A stretch of DNA of 6,518 nucleotides from Candidatus Sumerlaeota bacterium (GTDB lineage Bacteria > Sumerlaeota > Sumerlaeia > MVZB01 > JAJFLK01): assembly GCA_021772735.1 (NCBI GenBank), contig JAJFLK010000209.1:1-6518 (forward strand), given 5' to 3'. Under the pieces are notes generated by a model that searched no databases, had not been told where the DNA came from, and saw only the letters and a list, made by a program, of their open reading frames with translations. Positions within the stretch are counted from its first letter, which is position 1; every line of letters starts with the position of its first letter. The translations under genes were made by a program, and so were the position numbers. Of the stretch, positions 6,464 to 6,518 are shown in pieces.

Positions 6464-6518
6464 ATGGACCAAGTATTCTCAGATAGCGTGAGCGGGCGCA
6501 TCGAAGAGCTCAAGCAGC
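6464..6518 (+). CDS. Start of an unidentified gene (3' partial)
   Basis: An ATG at 6464 opens a frame that remains open to the window edge, giving 18 full codons: MDQVFSDSVSGRIEELKQ. It begins 50 nt after the FliS-like gene on the same strand, so it is probably in the same operon. The ribosome-binding site is weak (GGGA at about 6445-6448 is the best match and too far away); a GTG at 6488 is an alternative start. The fragment is hydrophilic and helix-like. Position after fliS suggests a FliT- or FlgN-like chaperone or another flagellar gene, but the residues seen are too few to identify it. Confidence 0.45.
   Translation, partial: MDQVFSDSVSGRIEELKQ

Overview
The window is GC-rich bacterial DNA with high third-position GC and long spurious antisense reading frames. 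Signal peptides, a periplasmic c-type cytochrome and flagellar genes indicate a motile, didermic bacterium. The secreted fusion of a c-type haem domain to a type II copper (PHM-like) monooxygenase is a combination I associate mainly with Planctomycetota, and also with Acidobacteriota and some former deltaproteobacteria. Planctomycetota is my best guess, at moderate confidence; no rRNA or marker gene is present to settle it.

Layout from left to right. (1) 1-592, + strand: the 3' two thirds or so of a metallo-beta-lactamase-fold hydrolase, cut by the window edge. (2) 593-1022: an intergenic region with a nested element (637-741) made of two tandem 32-bp units inside long inverted arms, then a good sigma-70-type promoter (865-893) and a leader of about 120 nt. 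(3) 1023-2441, + strand: exported haem/copper monooxygenase-like protein, ended by a strong intrinsic terminator (2468-2509). (4) 2574-4028, - strand: secreted subtilisin-family (S8) protease, convergent with the previous gene. (5) 4029-4464: divergent intergenic region carrying a sigma-54-type promoter (4391-4406) for the flagellin gene. (6) 4465-5922, + strand: flagellin with an enlarged central region. (7) 5988-6413, + strand: FliS-like flagellin chaperone. (8) 6464 to the end: the first 18 codons of another reading frame.

Functionally there are two unrelated blocks. The left block holds single genes: a hydrolase, an exported redox enzyme and an exported protease. The right block is a small flagellar filament operon: flagellin and its secretion chaperone lie 65 nt apart behind one sigma-54-type promoter, probably followed by a further flagellar or chaperone gene. 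No mobile element, CRISPR array, tRNA or rRNA was found. The least explained pieces are the nested repeat at 637-741, the copper/haem enzyme whose substrate is unknown, and the stem-loop directly before the flagellin ribosome-binding site.
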